Below are positions 16,695 through 25,635 of a stretch of 56,812 nucleotides of DNA, piece by piece. Source of the DNA: Desulfobacterales bacterium (GTDB lineage Bacteria; Desulfobacterota; Desulfobacteria; Desulfobacterales; Desulfosalsimonadaceae); NCBI GenBank assembly GCA_007134875.1, contig SLJY01000026.1:1-56812 (forward strand), in the 5' to 3' direction. Under the pieces are notes generated by a model that did no database searches, had not been told where the DNA came from, and saw nothing but the letters and a program-made list of their open reading frames with translations. The translations under genes were made by a program, and so were the position numbers. Each line of letters begins with the position of its first letter. Positions within the stretch are counted from its first letter, which is position 1.

Positions 16695-16819
16695 AAAGGC
16701 TTGGTAAAAGTTCAATATCTACGCCTGCGCGCAATCCTTGAAGAATATCACGTATGCTGAGCACTCTTCATTTTTTGGTATTGCGCAAGCAGTGATCTTG
16801 AACTTTTTCCAAAGTGTTC
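16695..16819 (-). repeat. dispersed repeat family F1, copy e (short form)
   Basis: Begins AAAGGCTTGGTAAAAGTTC, continues AATATCTACGCCTGCGCGC, and ends TTGAACTTTTTCCAAAGTG. It is the second F1 copy in the 616-base gap between the secreted protein gene and the small lipoprotein gene. Apart from the two copies I see only AT-rich sequence there. Confidence 0.7.
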
Positions 16820-16988
16820 GCAATGAAACCAATTGCGTCAAACCGGTTCGTTGGAGCGTTTTTTTCGTGGCTTGTTACTTGATTCTGTTATTTTTTGATG
16901 GTATTAAAAAACGATTTAATCCGCCGAAAGCCAGTTCCTTTTAACCGACAGGAAATCAACAATAACGGGTAATGGAGGCAAGGAAGCA

Positions 16989-17438
16989 ATGATGATCAGG
17001 TTTGTATCGATTGCCGCGGCGGCATGCATGGTTATGGCCGTAGGCGTATTTTCACTGACCGGCTGCGGCGGTGATCCCCCCGAGCCGGAACTGCTGATAA
17101 CCAACGAGTCTTTTTCCATTGCTATGGCCACGGAGCGGCAGTATGCCGTGAAGGCCACGGGTACGGTGCGAAACGTTGGCGACGTGGATGTCAGAAAACT
17201 TGTGATTACAGGAGGTTGTCCTTCCTGCTCCCCGACATACCGGCACGGCCGATGGTATCTCCCGGAAAGGGAAAAGGCCGATGAGGAAACAGCAGTTATT
17301 CGTTACCTGGGCGCCGGCGAACAGGATGATTTCGAATTTATCGGTGTGGCCTACTACCCCACGGGCGGAGGCGAAGCCCCTGAGGAAATACCCGATGAGA
17401 TGGAAGTCTACATCATGTCCTATGAGGTGAGTCAATAA
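16989..17438 (+). CDS. small lipoprotein of unknown function
   Basis: 149 residues. The signal sequence ends in the lipobox LTGC (about 23-26), followed by GGDPPEPELLI, so the mature protein is a lipid-anchored periplasmic or outer-membrane lipoprotein. The body has a beta-rich region (YAVKATGTVRNVGDVDVRKL) resembling FxLYD-like or DUF3426-like folds that carry an averaged immunoglobulin-type strand pattern, and a short CPSC pair. AATGGAGGCAAGGAAGCA precedes the ATG. It converges on the PaaK-like gene through a strong shared hairpin terminator. Function not known. Confidence 0.75.
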   Translation: MMIRFVSIAAAACMVMAVGVFSLTGCGGDPPEPELLITNESFSIAMATERQYAVKATGTVRNVGDVDVRKLVITGGCPSCSPTYRHGRWYLPEREKADEETAVIRYLGAGEQDDFEFIGVAYYPTGGGEAPEEIPDEMEVYIMSYEVSQ

Positions 17439-17459
17439 ACATGTCCGGCATGTACTGTG

Positions 17460-17489
17460 TTAAAGCGCCCTACGACCCGGGCGCTTTAA
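17460..17489. terminator. bidirectional hairpin between convergent genes
   Basis: TTAAAGCGCCC (17460-17470) and GGGCGCTTTAA (17479-17489) form a perfect 11-bp stem with an 8-base loop. It includes the stop codon of the minus-strand PaaK-like gene and lies 22 bases after the lipoprotein stop. The stem ends in A/T pairs that serve as short U-tracts in both directions. Confidence 0.75.
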
Positions 17490-18745
17490 CCGGATTGTCC
17501 TTTTTCCAAGAGGCGGATGGCCACCGCAACGCCTAGATCCTCCCGCAGGCGGTCTTCCGTTTTTCGGAGCAGCATTTCGATTTCCTTGATCTCATCCGAG
17601 AAGATTTCTTCGTTCATCGGGAGAAAAATTTCAAGAAATTTTCGGCCGTTGTCGTCATTTACCCGGCAGTTGACCTGTGCTGCGGATACGGGCAAACCGT
17701 CTTCTATTATGCTTACAACCTGCTGTCGGTGGATATTGACACCGTCTACTTTCATGATGTCATCGACGCGCTCGCTGAACCATTCGATTCTGGCAAGGGG
17801 GCTTTTGCAGGAGCACGGCTCCTCCATGATACGCGCCTTGTCGCCGGTCCGGAAACGAATGAGGGGAAAGGCGCGTGTGGTCAGCGTCGTGAGCACCAGT
17901 TCTCCGGGCTGCCCTGGTGGAATGACCTGCATGGTTTCCGGGTCGATGATTTCGGCTAGAAAGTGGTCCTCGTTGATGTGCAGTCCGCCGTGCATCTTGC
18001 ATTCAAACGCGATCGCCGGTCCGGGAACTTCGCTTAAGCCGTAATGCTCCCAGCATGTTACAAAAGCTTGCTCCCCGATGGTTTGACGGAGTTTATCCGA
18101 AATCTTTTCCCCTGCTGTAATGATCGTGTGGAGGTTCAGGGCGGCCGGACCGACCTGCATCCTGTGCATGTAGCCGGCAAGTTGAAGGGCGAATGCCGGG
18201 GAAGTGATCAGTACGGTGGTTTTGTAGTCGCGCAGCACCATGAATTGCTTTTCCGTGGAGAGCCACGTATTGGGGATCACGCTGACGCCCATGTCTTCCG
18301 CTGCGTCCTTGTAATTCCGGCCCCAGTTGGCAAGGCCGGGGTTGAAAGCGATCTGGAGGATGTCGTTGGGTGACACCGATGCCGCGGAAAGGGCCCGTCG
18401 GGTCATATGCCGCCAGTTGACCAGGTCCTGGGCCGTATACCCGCTGACGGTCGGGTTTCTCGATGTTCCCGGCGCCGTGTGGATGCGGACGATATCCCGC
18501 AAGGGAACGGCGAAGAGTTCATAGGGATAGTGCTCGTTGAAATCGGCCCGCTCCAGAAAGGGGAGTTTCGCCACGTCCGCAGCGGATTCAATCTGCCCCG
18601 GCTCGATGCCGGCCGCCTTCATACGCTGCCGGTGGAAGCTGACCTGCCGGAACGCACGGTTCAGGGTGCTCTGCAGCCTTTCAAGCTGGAGCTGGTGTTT
18701 GTCTTCCGGCGAATAGCTCAAAAAATCATCGTTGTTCATCGTCAA
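17486..18745 (-). CDS. PaaK-like AMP-dependent ligase with altered P-loop
   Basis: 419-residue member of the phenylacetate-CoA ligase family, related over its length to the canonical PaaK at 24265. The ATP-binding loop, SSGTTGxPT in active enzymes, reads APGTSRNPT (91-99), losing the Ser-Ser and Thr-Gly positions. Other regions are kept: HYGLSEVPGPAIAFEC, EIIDPET, PGELVLTTLTTRAFPLIRFRTGD and the C-terminal hinge ERVDDIMKVDGVNI. It may have weak or changed activity, or act on another acid. Its ATG lies inside the end of livF (20-base overlap, or 14 if MNNDD is the start), so it is the last gene of the liv operon and is coupled to livF. Confidence 0.78.
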   Translation of the reverse strand: MTMNNDDFLSYSPEDKHQLQLERLQSTLNRAFRQVSFHRQRMKAAGIEPGQIESAADVAKLPFLERADFNEHYPYELFAVPLRDIVRIHTAPGTSRNPTVSGYTAQDLVNWRHMTRRALSAASVSPNDILQIAFNPGLANWGRNYKDAAEDMGVSVIPNTWLSTEKQFMVLRDYKTTVLITSPAFALQLAGYMHRMQVGPAALNLHTIITAGEKISDKLRQTIGEQAFVTCWEHYGLSEVPGPAIAFECKMHGGLHINEDHFLAEIIDPETMQVIPPGQPGELVLTTLTTRAFPLIRFRTGDKARIMEEPCSCKSPLARIEWFSERVDDIMKVDGVNIHRQQVVSIIEDGLPVSAAQVNCRVNDDNGRKFLEIFLPMNEEIFSDEIKEIEMLLRKTEDRLREDLGVAVAIRLLEKGQSG

Positions 18746-19478
18746 ATTCCTCGTAGTCCTTGCCGAGATAGGCGCGTTTCACGTTCCGGTCGGAAAGCAG
18801 CTCATCCGCCTTTCCCTCCAGTACGACAGTGCCGGTTTCAAACACATATCCCCTGTCGGCAGCTTCAAGCGCCGCCCGGGCGTTCTGTTCCACCAGCACA
18901 ATGGTAAGACCCTTCCGGCGAAGCGTCTCCAGGACTTCCATAATTTTTTCCACGATAAGCGGCGCAAGCCCCATGGACGGTTCGTCCAGAAGAAGCAGCC
19001 GGGGTTTGGCCATCAGCGAGCGGCCGATGGCCAGCATCTGCTGTTCCCCGCCGGAAAGGGTCCCAGCCGGCTGGGTGAAACGCTCCGCGAGGATGGGAAA
19101 CAGGGCCGTGACCATCTCCATGGATTGCCCCACCTCTTCTTTTGCCCGCTGCCGCAACCGCGTGTATGCGCCCAGCCGCAGGTTGTCGTAGACGTTAAGC
19201 GGCGGAAAGATCAGTCTGCCTTCCGGGACGAGGCTGATTCCGGAGCGGACCACCGCCGGGGGATCCAGTCCCTTAATGCTTTTTCCTTCAAAGACAATCT
19301 CGCCGGTCCAGGAACGTAAAATGCCGCTGACGGCTTCCATCAGCGTGCTTTTCCCCGCGCCGTTGGCGCCGATAAGGGCGATGATCTCGCCTTGCTTCAC
19401 CGAAAGGCTGATTCCTTTCACGGCCATGATGCGGCCGTAGAAACACTTCAGATTGCGTATGCGAAGCATCGATTCCAT
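18726..19478 (-). CDS. livF: branched-chain amino acid ABC transporter ATP-binding protein LivF
   Basis: 250-residue ABC ATPase of the high-affinity branched-chain amino acid (HAAT) family. Walker A GANGAGKST (36-44), signature LSGGEQQMLAIGRSLM, Walker B LLLLDEPSMGLAP and the switch His replaced by the LivF-typical VEQNA. It pairs with LivG to power import through LivH-LivM. It is separated from livG by repeat F1-f, while its 3' end overlaps the PaaK-like gene. The substrate could be a branched-chain or aromatic amino acid, or an aromatic acid, given the ligase genes around it. Confidence 0.93.
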   Translation of the reverse strand: MESMLRIRNLKCFYGRIMAVKGISLSVKQGEIIALIGANGAGKSTLMEAVSGILRSWTGEIVFEGKSIKGLDPPAVVRSGISLVPEGRLIFPPLNVYDNLRLGAYTRLRQRAKEEVGQSMEMVTALFPILAERFTQPAGTLSGGEQQMLAIGRSLMAKPRLLLLDEPSMGLAPLIVEKIMEVLETLRRKGLTIVLVEQNARAALEAADRGYVFETGTVVLEGKADELLSDRNVKRAYLGKDYEEFDDEQR

Positions 19479-19498
19479 TTACAGTACCTTATATCGGA

Positions 19499-19695
19499 AT
19501 TTTCAAGTTTGACGGCTTCGTAAAAGTCCAATATCTGCGTTACGCCCAATTTCTCAGAATTTGCGGCTTACGCCTTGTAAACATACACGTACGCCAGGTA
19601 CGCTGCATTCTTCGAAATTGCGCAAGCCTTGTTCTTCAACTTTTTACAAAGCGGTCAGATCGCGACTTTTTACGAGTGCATCAAACTTGAAAATC
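19499..19695. repeat. 12-bp inverted flanks around repeat F1-f
   Basis: ATTTTCAAGTTT (19499-19510) directly before F1-f and AAACTTGAAAAT (19684-19695) directly after it are perfect reverse complements. The element thus sits in the centre of a palindrome. No direct target duplication is visible here. Confidence 0.75.
19511..19683 (-). repeat. dispersed repeat family F1, copy f (full length, long form)
   Basis: 173 bp: GACGGCTTCGTAAAAGTCC at the left, TTTTTACGAGTGCATCA at the right. It carries the extra internal segment (GCGGCTTACGCCTTGTAAAC) shared only with copy n at 44182, which has the same length. It lies between livG and livF inside the operon. Confidence 0.85.
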
Positions 19696-19702
19696 GATCA
19701 GA

Positions 19703-20512
19703 TTAGGTTTTAGCATCGTTTCGGGGTTTTCCGAGATATGCCGCCATCACGGCCTCATCATCCTGAACGGACCGCGGCGGTCCGTCTGCAATGAGGCGAC
19801 CCCGGTCCAGGACGATAATCCTGTCGCAGAGCTTCATGGTAAGGGCCATATCGTGTTCCACGAGCAAAACGGTTACGCCACGGCCCCGGATGCTTTCAAT
19901 CAGATCGCCAAGCATGTCCGTCTCGTTGGTATTGAGCCCTGCGGCCGGTTCGTCGAGAAGCAGCAGTTGGGGCTCAGATGCCATGGCGCGTGCGAGCTCC
20001 AGCAAACGCTGCCATCCAAGGGGCAGATCGGCGCTTCTGCGCTTCGCATGCTCCCCGAGGCCCACGAACTCGAGCAGTTGGGCAGCCTTTTCCAGCGACC
20101 GGTTTTCTTCCCGCACGATGCCCGGCGTACGAAGGGCGCTGCCGAAAATGCCGCACGACGTCCGGGTATGCATCCCCACCTGCACATTTTCCAGGACGCT
20201 CATGGAGGAGAAAAGCTCCACGTTTTGAAACGTCCGGGCAATGCCCATGCGAACCAGCTCATGGACAGGCTTTTTTCCGATGGGCTGCCCCATGAACAGG
20301 ATACGTCCGGAGTCCGGCGGGATTATTCCCGTTACCAGATTGAAAAGCGTAGTTTTCCCCGCACCGTTGGGGCCGATAAGGCCCGTGATGGATCCCGGGG
20401 CAAGGGAAAAATTGATGTCGATCAATGCCCGGACGCCTCCGAAACTGATGGACGCCGTTTCGATGTCGAGAATGGTATTATCACTGGTCATGTTTTTTCC
20501 GGCTGCTTTCAT
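19703..20512 (-). CDS. livG: branched-chain amino acid ABC transporter ATP-binding protein LivG
   Basis: 269 residues. Walker A GPNGAGKTT, Q-loop FQNVELFSSMSVLENV with the LivG insert, Walker B LLLLDEPAAGLN and switch VEHDM. The signature motif is LPLGWQRLLELARAMA, where most LivG proteins read LPYGxQRRLEIARAL. The annotated ATG overlaps the livM stop; an alternative ATG at 20491 (MTSDN) would reduce the overlap. It powers the same importer as LivF. Confidence 0.92.
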   Translation of the reverse strand: MKAAGKNMTSDNTILDIETASISFGGVRALIDINFSLAPGSITGLIGPNGAGKTTLFNLVTGIIPPDSGRILFMGQPIGKKPVHELVRMGIARTFQNVELFSSMSVLENVQVGMHTRTSCGIFGSALRTPGIVREENRSLEKAAQLLEFVGLGEHAKRRSADLPLGWQRLLELARAMASEPQLLLLDEPAAGLNTNETDMLGDLIESIRGRGVTVLLVEHDMALTMKLCDRIIVLDRGRLIADGPPRSVQDDEAVMAAYLGKPRNDAKT

Positions 20513-21437
20513 AAAGATCGATAATGCCGCGGGTCAGGCCCTGGGGCAGAAAAATCATCACGAGCATGAGGATCAAGCCGTAGACCATCATTTCGTAGTC
20601 CGCAAAGGCGTGCAGCCACTCCGGGAGGATCGTGAGCAGGGTCGCCCCGAAAAGCGAACCCCAGATGCTGGCCATTCCCCCGATAACCACCATGGTGACA
20701 ATCTTGATCGAAGCCATGAAGCCGAAGGTTTCCGGGCTGATGAAATAGACCTGGTGGGCATAGAGAAAACCCGCCAGAGATGCCATGGTCGCGCTCAGTA
20801 TAAAGATGTGCAGCTTCATCCTGGCCGTGTCGATCCCCATGGCCGAGGCCGCGTGCTCCCCGTCGTGGATGGCCCGCAGGGCGCGCCCCACCCGGGAGTC
20901 GATGATCCGCCGGCTGAGAAGAAAGAAAAAAAGGACCACTGCCCATACCAGGAAATAATAGCTGCGGTCCGTGTCGAAGGCAAAACCTGCGATTTCCAGG
21001 GGCGGAATGCCCACGAACCCGGATGCGCCCCCTGTAACGCTGTGCCATTCCCGGAAGACGATGCTGACGATCATCCCGAATCCCAGAGTGCCCATACCCA
21101 GGTAATAGCCGGTCAGCCGCAGGGTCGGCCTGCCGACGATGTAGGCGACGGCCATGGCCATGACAATGGCGGCCGGAAGGGCCAGCCACGGTGAAAATCC
21201 GTAGGTTGCCGACAAAACAGCGGTGGTGTAGGCGCCGATTCCGTAAAATGCAGCATGTCCCAAAGAGATCTGGCCGGCATACCCCATCAGGAGATTTAAG
21301 CTCAGGGCCAGCAGGGTGTTGATCCCGATGAAGATGAGCACCTGGAGGTAATAGGCATCGTCTGTCATGAGCCCGACCGCTGCGGCGCCTGCAGCGAAAA
21401 GGATGCATGCGATGGTGTGTTTGTCTGGCTTTCTCAT
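20481..21437 (-). CDS. livM: branched-chain amino acid ABC transporter permease LivM
   Basis: 318-residue inner-membrane permease of the HAAT family with about nine hydrophobic segments. Family marks: NLLMGYAGQISLGHAAFYGIGAY near 48-70, GMGTLGFGMI, and the cytoplasmic coupling region RRIIDSRVGRALRAIHDGEHAASAMGI that contacts the ATPases. It forms the pore with LivH. The gene ends inside livG and begins 2 bases after the livH stop, so the three are tightly coupled. Confidence 0.93.
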   Translation of the reverse strand: MRKPDKHTIACILFAAGAAAVGLMTDDAYYLQVLIFIGINTLLALSLNLLMGYAGQISLGHAAFYGIGAYTTAVLSATYGFSPWLALPAAIVMAMAVAYIVGRPTLRLTGYYLGMGTLGFGMIVSIVFREWHSVTGGASGFVGIPPLEIAGFAFDTDRSYYFLVWAVVLFFFLLSRRIIDSRVGRALRAIHDGEHAASAMGIDTARMKLHIFILSATMASLAGFLYAHQVYFISPETFGFMASIKIVTMVVIGGMASIWGSLFGATLLTILPEWLHAFADYEMMVYGLILMLVMIFLPQGLTRGIIDLYESSRKKHDQ

Positions 21438-21439
21438 GG

Positions 21440-22315
21440 TTAAAACCGTTTCACCGAGACTGCGCTGATAATGCCGCCCGGGCGGAAATACAGGACAAGC
21501 AGCAGCAGCAGGAAGGCCATTGCGTCCTTGAGGCCCGAGGAAATGAACCCGACGCCCAGTGCTTCGAGTATGCCAAGAAGAAACCCTCCCAGGACGGATC
21601 CCCAGAGGCTGCCCAGACCGCCCAGCATTGCCGCGCAGAAGCCTTTGAGGCCTAGCATGGTGCCCATGTCATAGGCGGGCATGGTAATGGGCGCGATGAT
21701 GGTGCCGGCGACGCCGCCCATGCCGGTGGAGATCCCGAAAGCCAGTAGGATCATGACCTTGAATGGAATCCCCACGAGCCAGGCTGCCTGTTTGTTGATG
21801 GCGCAGGCGTGCATGGCCTTGCCTGCAAGCGTTTTTTTGTAGAAAAAATGCAGGCTCCCCGCAATCAGCACCGATATGGTGATAATCCAGATGCTCTGCA
21901 TCAAAAGTCTCGCCCCCGCAATATCGATTGGCGGATGGGGGGTAAACGATGGCATGGCGTATGCATCCTTGCCCCATATCAGCATTGCCGTACCCCGTAG
22001 AAAAATCGATGCCCCCACAGTAATGATAATTAGCACGATGGGTTCCGGGCGTCGGACCGTACGAATGGCCAGCCGTTCGAATAGGAGTCCCAGGAAAGCC
22101 ACGCAAATGGTGGTCATGATTATGGCCGGCAGAACCGGTATCCTGAATCCCATGGTCAGGGTGACCATGGTGAGGGCCCCGATCATGACGAACTCGCCGT
22201 GGGAGAAGTTGATCAGATCGGTGGACCGGTAGAGCATGGAAAAACCCAGCGCGATGACACCGTAGATGGCCCCGTTGGTCATACCGGAGAAAAAATATTG
22301 TAGGAATTCCTGCAT
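21440..22315 (-). CDS. livH: branched-chain amino acid ABC transporter permease LivH
   Basis: 291 residues from the ATG at 22315 (MQEFLQYFFSGMTNGAIYG), the usual LivH start; the open frame runs on upstream to 22390 but that part is Pro/Arg-rich and lies over a hairpin. Typical segments: YRSTDLINFSHGEFVMIGA and GLKGFCAAMLGGLGSLWGSVLGG. It is the second membrane half of the importer. An intergenic hairpin 36 bases upstream separates it from the binding-protein gene. Confidence 0.92.
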   Translation of the reverse strand: MQEFLQYFFSGMTNGAIYGVIALGFSMLYRSTDLINFSHGEFVMIGALTMVTLTMGFRIPVLPAIIMTTICVAFLGLLFERLAIRTVRRPEPIVLIIITVGASIFLRGTAMLIWGKDAYAMPSFTPHPPIDIAGARLLMQSIWIITISVLIAGSLHFFYKKTLAGKAMHACAINKQAAWLVGIPFKVMILLAFGISTGMGGVAGTIIAPITMPAYDMGTMLGLKGFCAAMLGGLGSLWGSVLGGFLLGILEALGVGFISSGLKDAMAFLLLLLVLYFRPGGIISAVSVKRF

Positions 22316-22350
22316 GAATGGCCGTCCAATGCTTATTTGAGAGTCCGCCC

Positions 22351-22393
22351 TGCATGCGGGCACCTGCGGTGATGCCGGAGGTGCCCGCATGCA
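22351..22393 (-). promoter_or_regulatory. strong hairpin between livJ and livH
   Basis: TGCATGCGGGCACCT (22351-22365) and AGGTGCCCGCATGCA (22379-22393) form a perfect 15-bp stem around a 13-base loop. There is no following T-run, so it is more likely an mRNA-stabilising or partial-termination hairpin that keeps binding-protein mRNA more abundant than the permease mRNA, as known for other ABC operons. Confidence 0.6.
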
Positions 22394-22411
22394 GCGTGCA
22401 ATCGGTTGTTA

Positions 22412-22512
22412 TATTAGCGGCAGAACGAAAACCGCCTCTTTCTGTGTGGTCCCGTTGTCAAGGAACATGGGATGTGCTGACGAAAAATCCTGTTTTTCAT
22501 TCAGCCACTATA
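22412..22512. repeat. degraded F2-like repeat, copy e
   Basis: The left end, TTAGCGGCAGAACGAAAACCG, is cut here to GGCAGAACGAAAACCG; the right end is CGAAAAATCCTGTTTTTCATTCAG followed by CCACTATATA. Both match F2 ends, but the centre is short and unrelated. It lies just after the livJ stop. Confidence 0.5.
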
Positions 22513-22546
22513 TATGGACTGAGCTGAGCGATCAACAGGGAGCTGG

Positions 22547-23716
22547 TCAGTCCACGAGCTCCCATGTGCCGTCCTGGATGCGAACCATGACGAATGCATC
22601 CGGGGCAAGCCCGTTGTGATCGGTTTCGGAGAAATTGAACGTACCGCTGATGCCCACATGGTTTTCAATGTTTTCGAGGTTGTCCCGGATCTTGTTCTTG
22701 TCGCCGTCCGTCCCCTTCATCGCCTTGGCCAGAAGATTGATGGCGTCAAAAGCGTAGCCTCCGAATGCCGATGCGGGTTCCTGGAAGCGGGTTTCATAGG
22801 CCTCGATATAGTCTTTGAGAATCTGTTTCTGGGGATCGTCGTCCGGCAGGATGTCTGCCACCAGGATGCGCCCGGTGGGCAGCAGGATTCCTTCGGCCGT
22901 GTCACCGGCCAGGTCGATGAACCGGGGGGAGGCGACCCCGTGGCTCATGTAAAGCGGTATATCGATATCCAGTTGATCGATGTTCCTGGCGACCACGGCG
23001 GGGCCCGGGTTGGTACCCCAGCATATGATTGCATCCGGTTGGGCCCGGCGTATATTGGTGAGCTGGGCGGTCATATCCGTGTCGGACACCCCGAAGTTTT
23101 CCTGTACCACGAGTTCGAGGCCGAAGTCATCCGCCTGTTCGATGAGCTGGTCCCTGCCGCTTTCGCCGAAGGAATCCGATACGGTGATGATGGCAATCTT
23201 AGTGAGGTCGTTTTCCTGCAGGTGCTTGTAGATGCTGCTGACCGCGTGTATGTCGCTCTGCGCGGTCTTGAAAACCCAGGGCTTGATGGGCTCCGTGATC
23301 CGGTTTCCCGCAGCGCAGCTGATCATGGGTACCCGCGCCCGTTCTGCAACCGGTACGGCCGCAAGGGAGGTGGGCGTGAGGCTGGGGCCCACGATGGCGG
23401 TGACATTGTCGCGGTTGATGAGCCTGCGGGCGTTCATCACGGCACGGGATGGGTCTCCCTCGGTGTCGTAGATAACCGCCTCGAGCATCCGCCCGTCGAT
23501 GCCGCCGGCTTCGTTGATCTGATCGATGGCCATTGTCATCGATTTTCTTTCGGGATCACCCAGAAAGGATGCCGGTCCGGTCACGGAGAAGATCCCGCCG
23601 ATTTTGATGGGGTCTTTTGCGGAATCTGCCCCGGCCGGAGACGCCAGCATCAGGCAGGCTGCCGTGAGGATGCCCGCAATGATTGCTGTGATGCGGTGTT
23701 TGTTTTTCGATGACAT
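22547..23716 (-). CDS. livJ: branched-chain amino acid ABC transporter substrate-binding protein
   Basis: 389-residue periplasmic binding protein of the Leu/Ile/Val type I fold. The signal peptide covers about 1-30 (cleavage near SPAGA). Then DPIKIGGIFSVTGPASFLGDPERKSMTMAIDQINEAGGIDG, the classical opening of the family, and AIVGPSLTPTSLAAVPVAE, the first ligand-binding loop. It should deliver a hydrophobic or aromatic amino acid, or a related acid, to LivHM. It is the first transporter gene of the operon, 68 bases after the ACT-domain gene. Confidence 0.92.
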   Translation of the reverse strand: MSSKNKHRITAIIAGILTAACLMLASPAGADSAKDPIKIGGIFSVTGPASFLGDPERKSMTMAIDQINEAGGIDGRMLEAVIYDTEGDPSRAVMNARRLINRDNVTAIVGPSLTPTSLAAVPVAERARVPMISCAAGNRITEPIKPWVFKTAQSDIHAVSSIYKHLQENDLTKIAIITVSDSFGESGRDQLIEQADDFGLELVVQENFGVSDTDMTAQLTNIRRAQPDAIICWGTNPGPAVVARNIDQLDIDIPLYMSHGVASPRFIDLAGDTAEGILLPTGRILVADILPDDDPQKQILKDYIEAYETRFQEPASAFGGYAFDAINLLAKAMKGTDGDKNKIRDNLENIENHVGISGTFNFSETDHNGLAPDAFVMVRIQDGTWELVD

Positions 23717-23784
23717 GCTGTTCTCCTTGTGTTTGAAAGGTTTTCTGCCGCTTCGCCGGAAAAGGCTTATGCCTTTTTCACGTG

Positions 23785-24216
23785 CTACATGGCATAGAGC
23801 CTGTCGCCGTCAATGATCTCCGCGCCGTTTTCGGAAAGGATGCGCGCCGCTTCGTCGATTTTATCGAACCGGAAGATCATGACGGCGTTGTCGCCGCTTT
23901 GCTGAACGAATGCATACATGTATTCCACGTTGATCCCGTTGCGGGTCAGTAAATCGAGAATGCCGTGGAGTCCGCCGGGCCGGTCGTTGACCAGTGCCGC
24001 GACCACGGGGGTTGTCTTGACCGTGAACCCGCCTTGCTTCAGGGCGCTTTCGGCTTTTTCGTTGTCGTCCACGATCAGCCGGAGCACACCGAAATCCGAG
24101 GTGTCGGCCAGGGACAGGGCCCGGATGTTTACCCCGGCATCCGACAGGATCCCGGTTACCTCGGACAGCCTGCCCGCCTTGTTTTCAAGAAAAATGGATA
24201 TCTGCTGTGCCTGCAT
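23785..24216 (-). CDS. tandem ACT-domain protein
   Basis: 143 residues made of two ACT domains: QQISIFLENKAGRLSEVTGILSDAGVNIRAL at the front and TPVVAALVNDRPGGLHGILDLLTRNGINVEYM in the second half. The GRL/GGL turns are the usual amino-acid-binding sites between subunits. No catalytic domain is attached. Such proteins are commonly next to phenylacetate-CoA ligase and indolepyruvate oxidoreductase genes in anaerobes and probably sense an aromatic or branched-chain amino acid. It lies 48 bases after the paaK gene. Confidence 0.9.
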   Translation of the reverse strand: MQAQQISIFLENKAGRLSEVTGILSDAGVNIRALSLADTSDFGVLRLIVDDNEKAESALKQGGFTVKTTPVVAALVNDRPGGLHGILDLLTRNGINVEYMYAFVQQSGDNAVMIFRFDKIDEAARILSENGAEIIDGDRLYAM

Positions 24217-24264
24217 AGGTTCCCTCCCTTGATAAAAATGTTTCGTTATTCCTTGTTTTGCCTG

Positions 24265-25566
24265 CTACAGTTTCCGGCGATCGATCACCCGGGCGGCTTT
24301 GCCTTCGCTCCGGGCGATGGTCTTGGGTTCGGCGAGCTTGACACTGGCCGACACGCCCAGGGTTTCCTTGATGTTATTTCGAATGGTTTCGCTCAGGCGC
24401 TGCAGCTCCTTGACCTCATCGGAAAACGCCGAATCGCTGATTTCAACCCGGACGGTCAGGACATCGAGGTTGTCCTTGCGGTCCACCTCGAGTTGGTAGT
24501 GGGGCTCCACGCCCCGTATTTCCATAAGCACGCTTTCTATCTGAGAGGGAAATACGTTAACGCCCCGAATGATCAGCATGTCGTCGGTCCGGCCGCTTAC
24601 CTTGTTCATCCTGGCCATGGTCCTTCCGCAGATGCACGGCTCCGGATTGAGCGAGGTGATATCGCGGGTCCTGTAGCGAATGACCGGGAAGGCTTCCTTT
24701 GTGATGGAGGTGATGACCAACTCCCCGGTTTCTCCCCAGGGAAGCGGCTGGCCGGTTTCCGGGTCGATGATTTCGGGGATGAAGTGGTCTTCGAAAATGT
24801 GCAGCCCGTTTTGCGCTTCATGGCACTCCATCGATACGCCCGGCCCGATCACTTCGCTCAGTCCGTAGATATCGACAGCCTTGAGATGAAGCTTTTCCTC
24901 GATCTCCCGCCGCATGCTTTCGGACCATGGCTCCGCGCCGAAAATGCCGAAGCGGAAATTGAGATCCCGGAATGAAACGCCCATTTCGTCGGCCGCCTCG
25001 GCCAGATGGAGGGCGTAGGAGGGCGTTGCCGTCATAATGCTTGGTCCGAAATCCTTCATGATGATTACCTGGCGGCGGGTGTTGCCGCCGGAGACCGGTA
25101 TGACCGAGGCGCCGAGTTTTTCGGCGCCGTAATGTACGCCCAGTCCCCCGGTGAAAAGCCCGTAGCCGAATGCGTTGTGTATGATATCCCCCCGGGTCGC
25201 TCCGCCCGCGCTCAGGGAGCGTGCCATGAGCTCCGCCCACGTATCGATGTCCCGGGCGGTGTAGCCCACCACGGTGGGTTGGCCGGTGGTGCCCGACGAG
25301 GCGTGGATCCGGACGACATTGTCCATGGGCACGGCGAACATGTTGAAGGGATAATTGTGCCTCAGGTCCTGCTTGGCGGTAAAGGGCAGGCGCGACAGGT
25401 CTGAAAGGGATCTGACGTCACCGGGTTTGACCCCTGCGTCGTCAAGTTGTTTTCTGTAGAACGGAACCGCGGCATAGGCGCGCGAAAGTGTTGCCTGCAA
25501 GCGCCGGAGCTGGATCGATTCCAGTGCTTCCCGGGGCATGGTTTCGTATTCGATGTTGAAAATCAT
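24265..25566 (-). CDS. paaK: phenylacetate-CoA ligase
   Basis: 433 residues from the ATG at 25566, chosen because AAAGGACGAAACGG precedes it; the frame runs upstream to 25635 but through the leader hairpin. The adenylation P-loop SSGTTGQPT (90-98) is intact, with GYTARDI after it, [42 protein letters not shown] and the C-terminal domain [21 protein letters not shown]. It activates phenylacetate or a similar aryl acid to its CoA thioester with ATP. It is the first gene of the ligase-ACT-Liv operon and has an unusual leader (25636-25750). Confidence 0.93.
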   Translation of the reverse strand: MIFNIEYETMPREALESIQLRRLQATLSRAYAAVPFYRKQLDDAGVKPGDVRSLSDLSRLPFTAKQDLRHNYPFNMFAVPMDNVVRIHASSGTTGQPTVVGYTARDIDTWAELMARSLSAGGATRGDIIHNAFGYGLFTGGLGVHYGAEKLGASVIPVSGGNTRRQVIIMKDFGPSIMTATPSYALHLAEAADEMGVSFRDLNFRFGIFGAEPWSESMRREIEEKLHLKAVDIYGLSEVIGPGVSMECHEAQNGLHIFEDHFIPEIIDPETGQPLPWGETGELVITSITKEAFPVIRYRTRDITSLNPEPCICGRTMARMNKVSGRTDDMLIIRGVNVFPSQIESVLMEIRGVEPHYQLEVDRKDNLDVLTVRVEISDSAFSDEVKELQRLSETIRNNIKETLGVSASVKLAEPKTIARSEGKAARVIDRRKL

Positions 25567-25635
25567 CCGTTTCGTCCTTTGCGGCTTGGGTGTGCGGAAA
25601 ACAAAAATGGCCGGGGGCGGGCGCCCCACGGCCAT

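Noticed and set aside
16738-16944. 68-codon open frame
   Set aside because: It starts inside repeat F1-e, and the translation is an accident of the repeat sequence.
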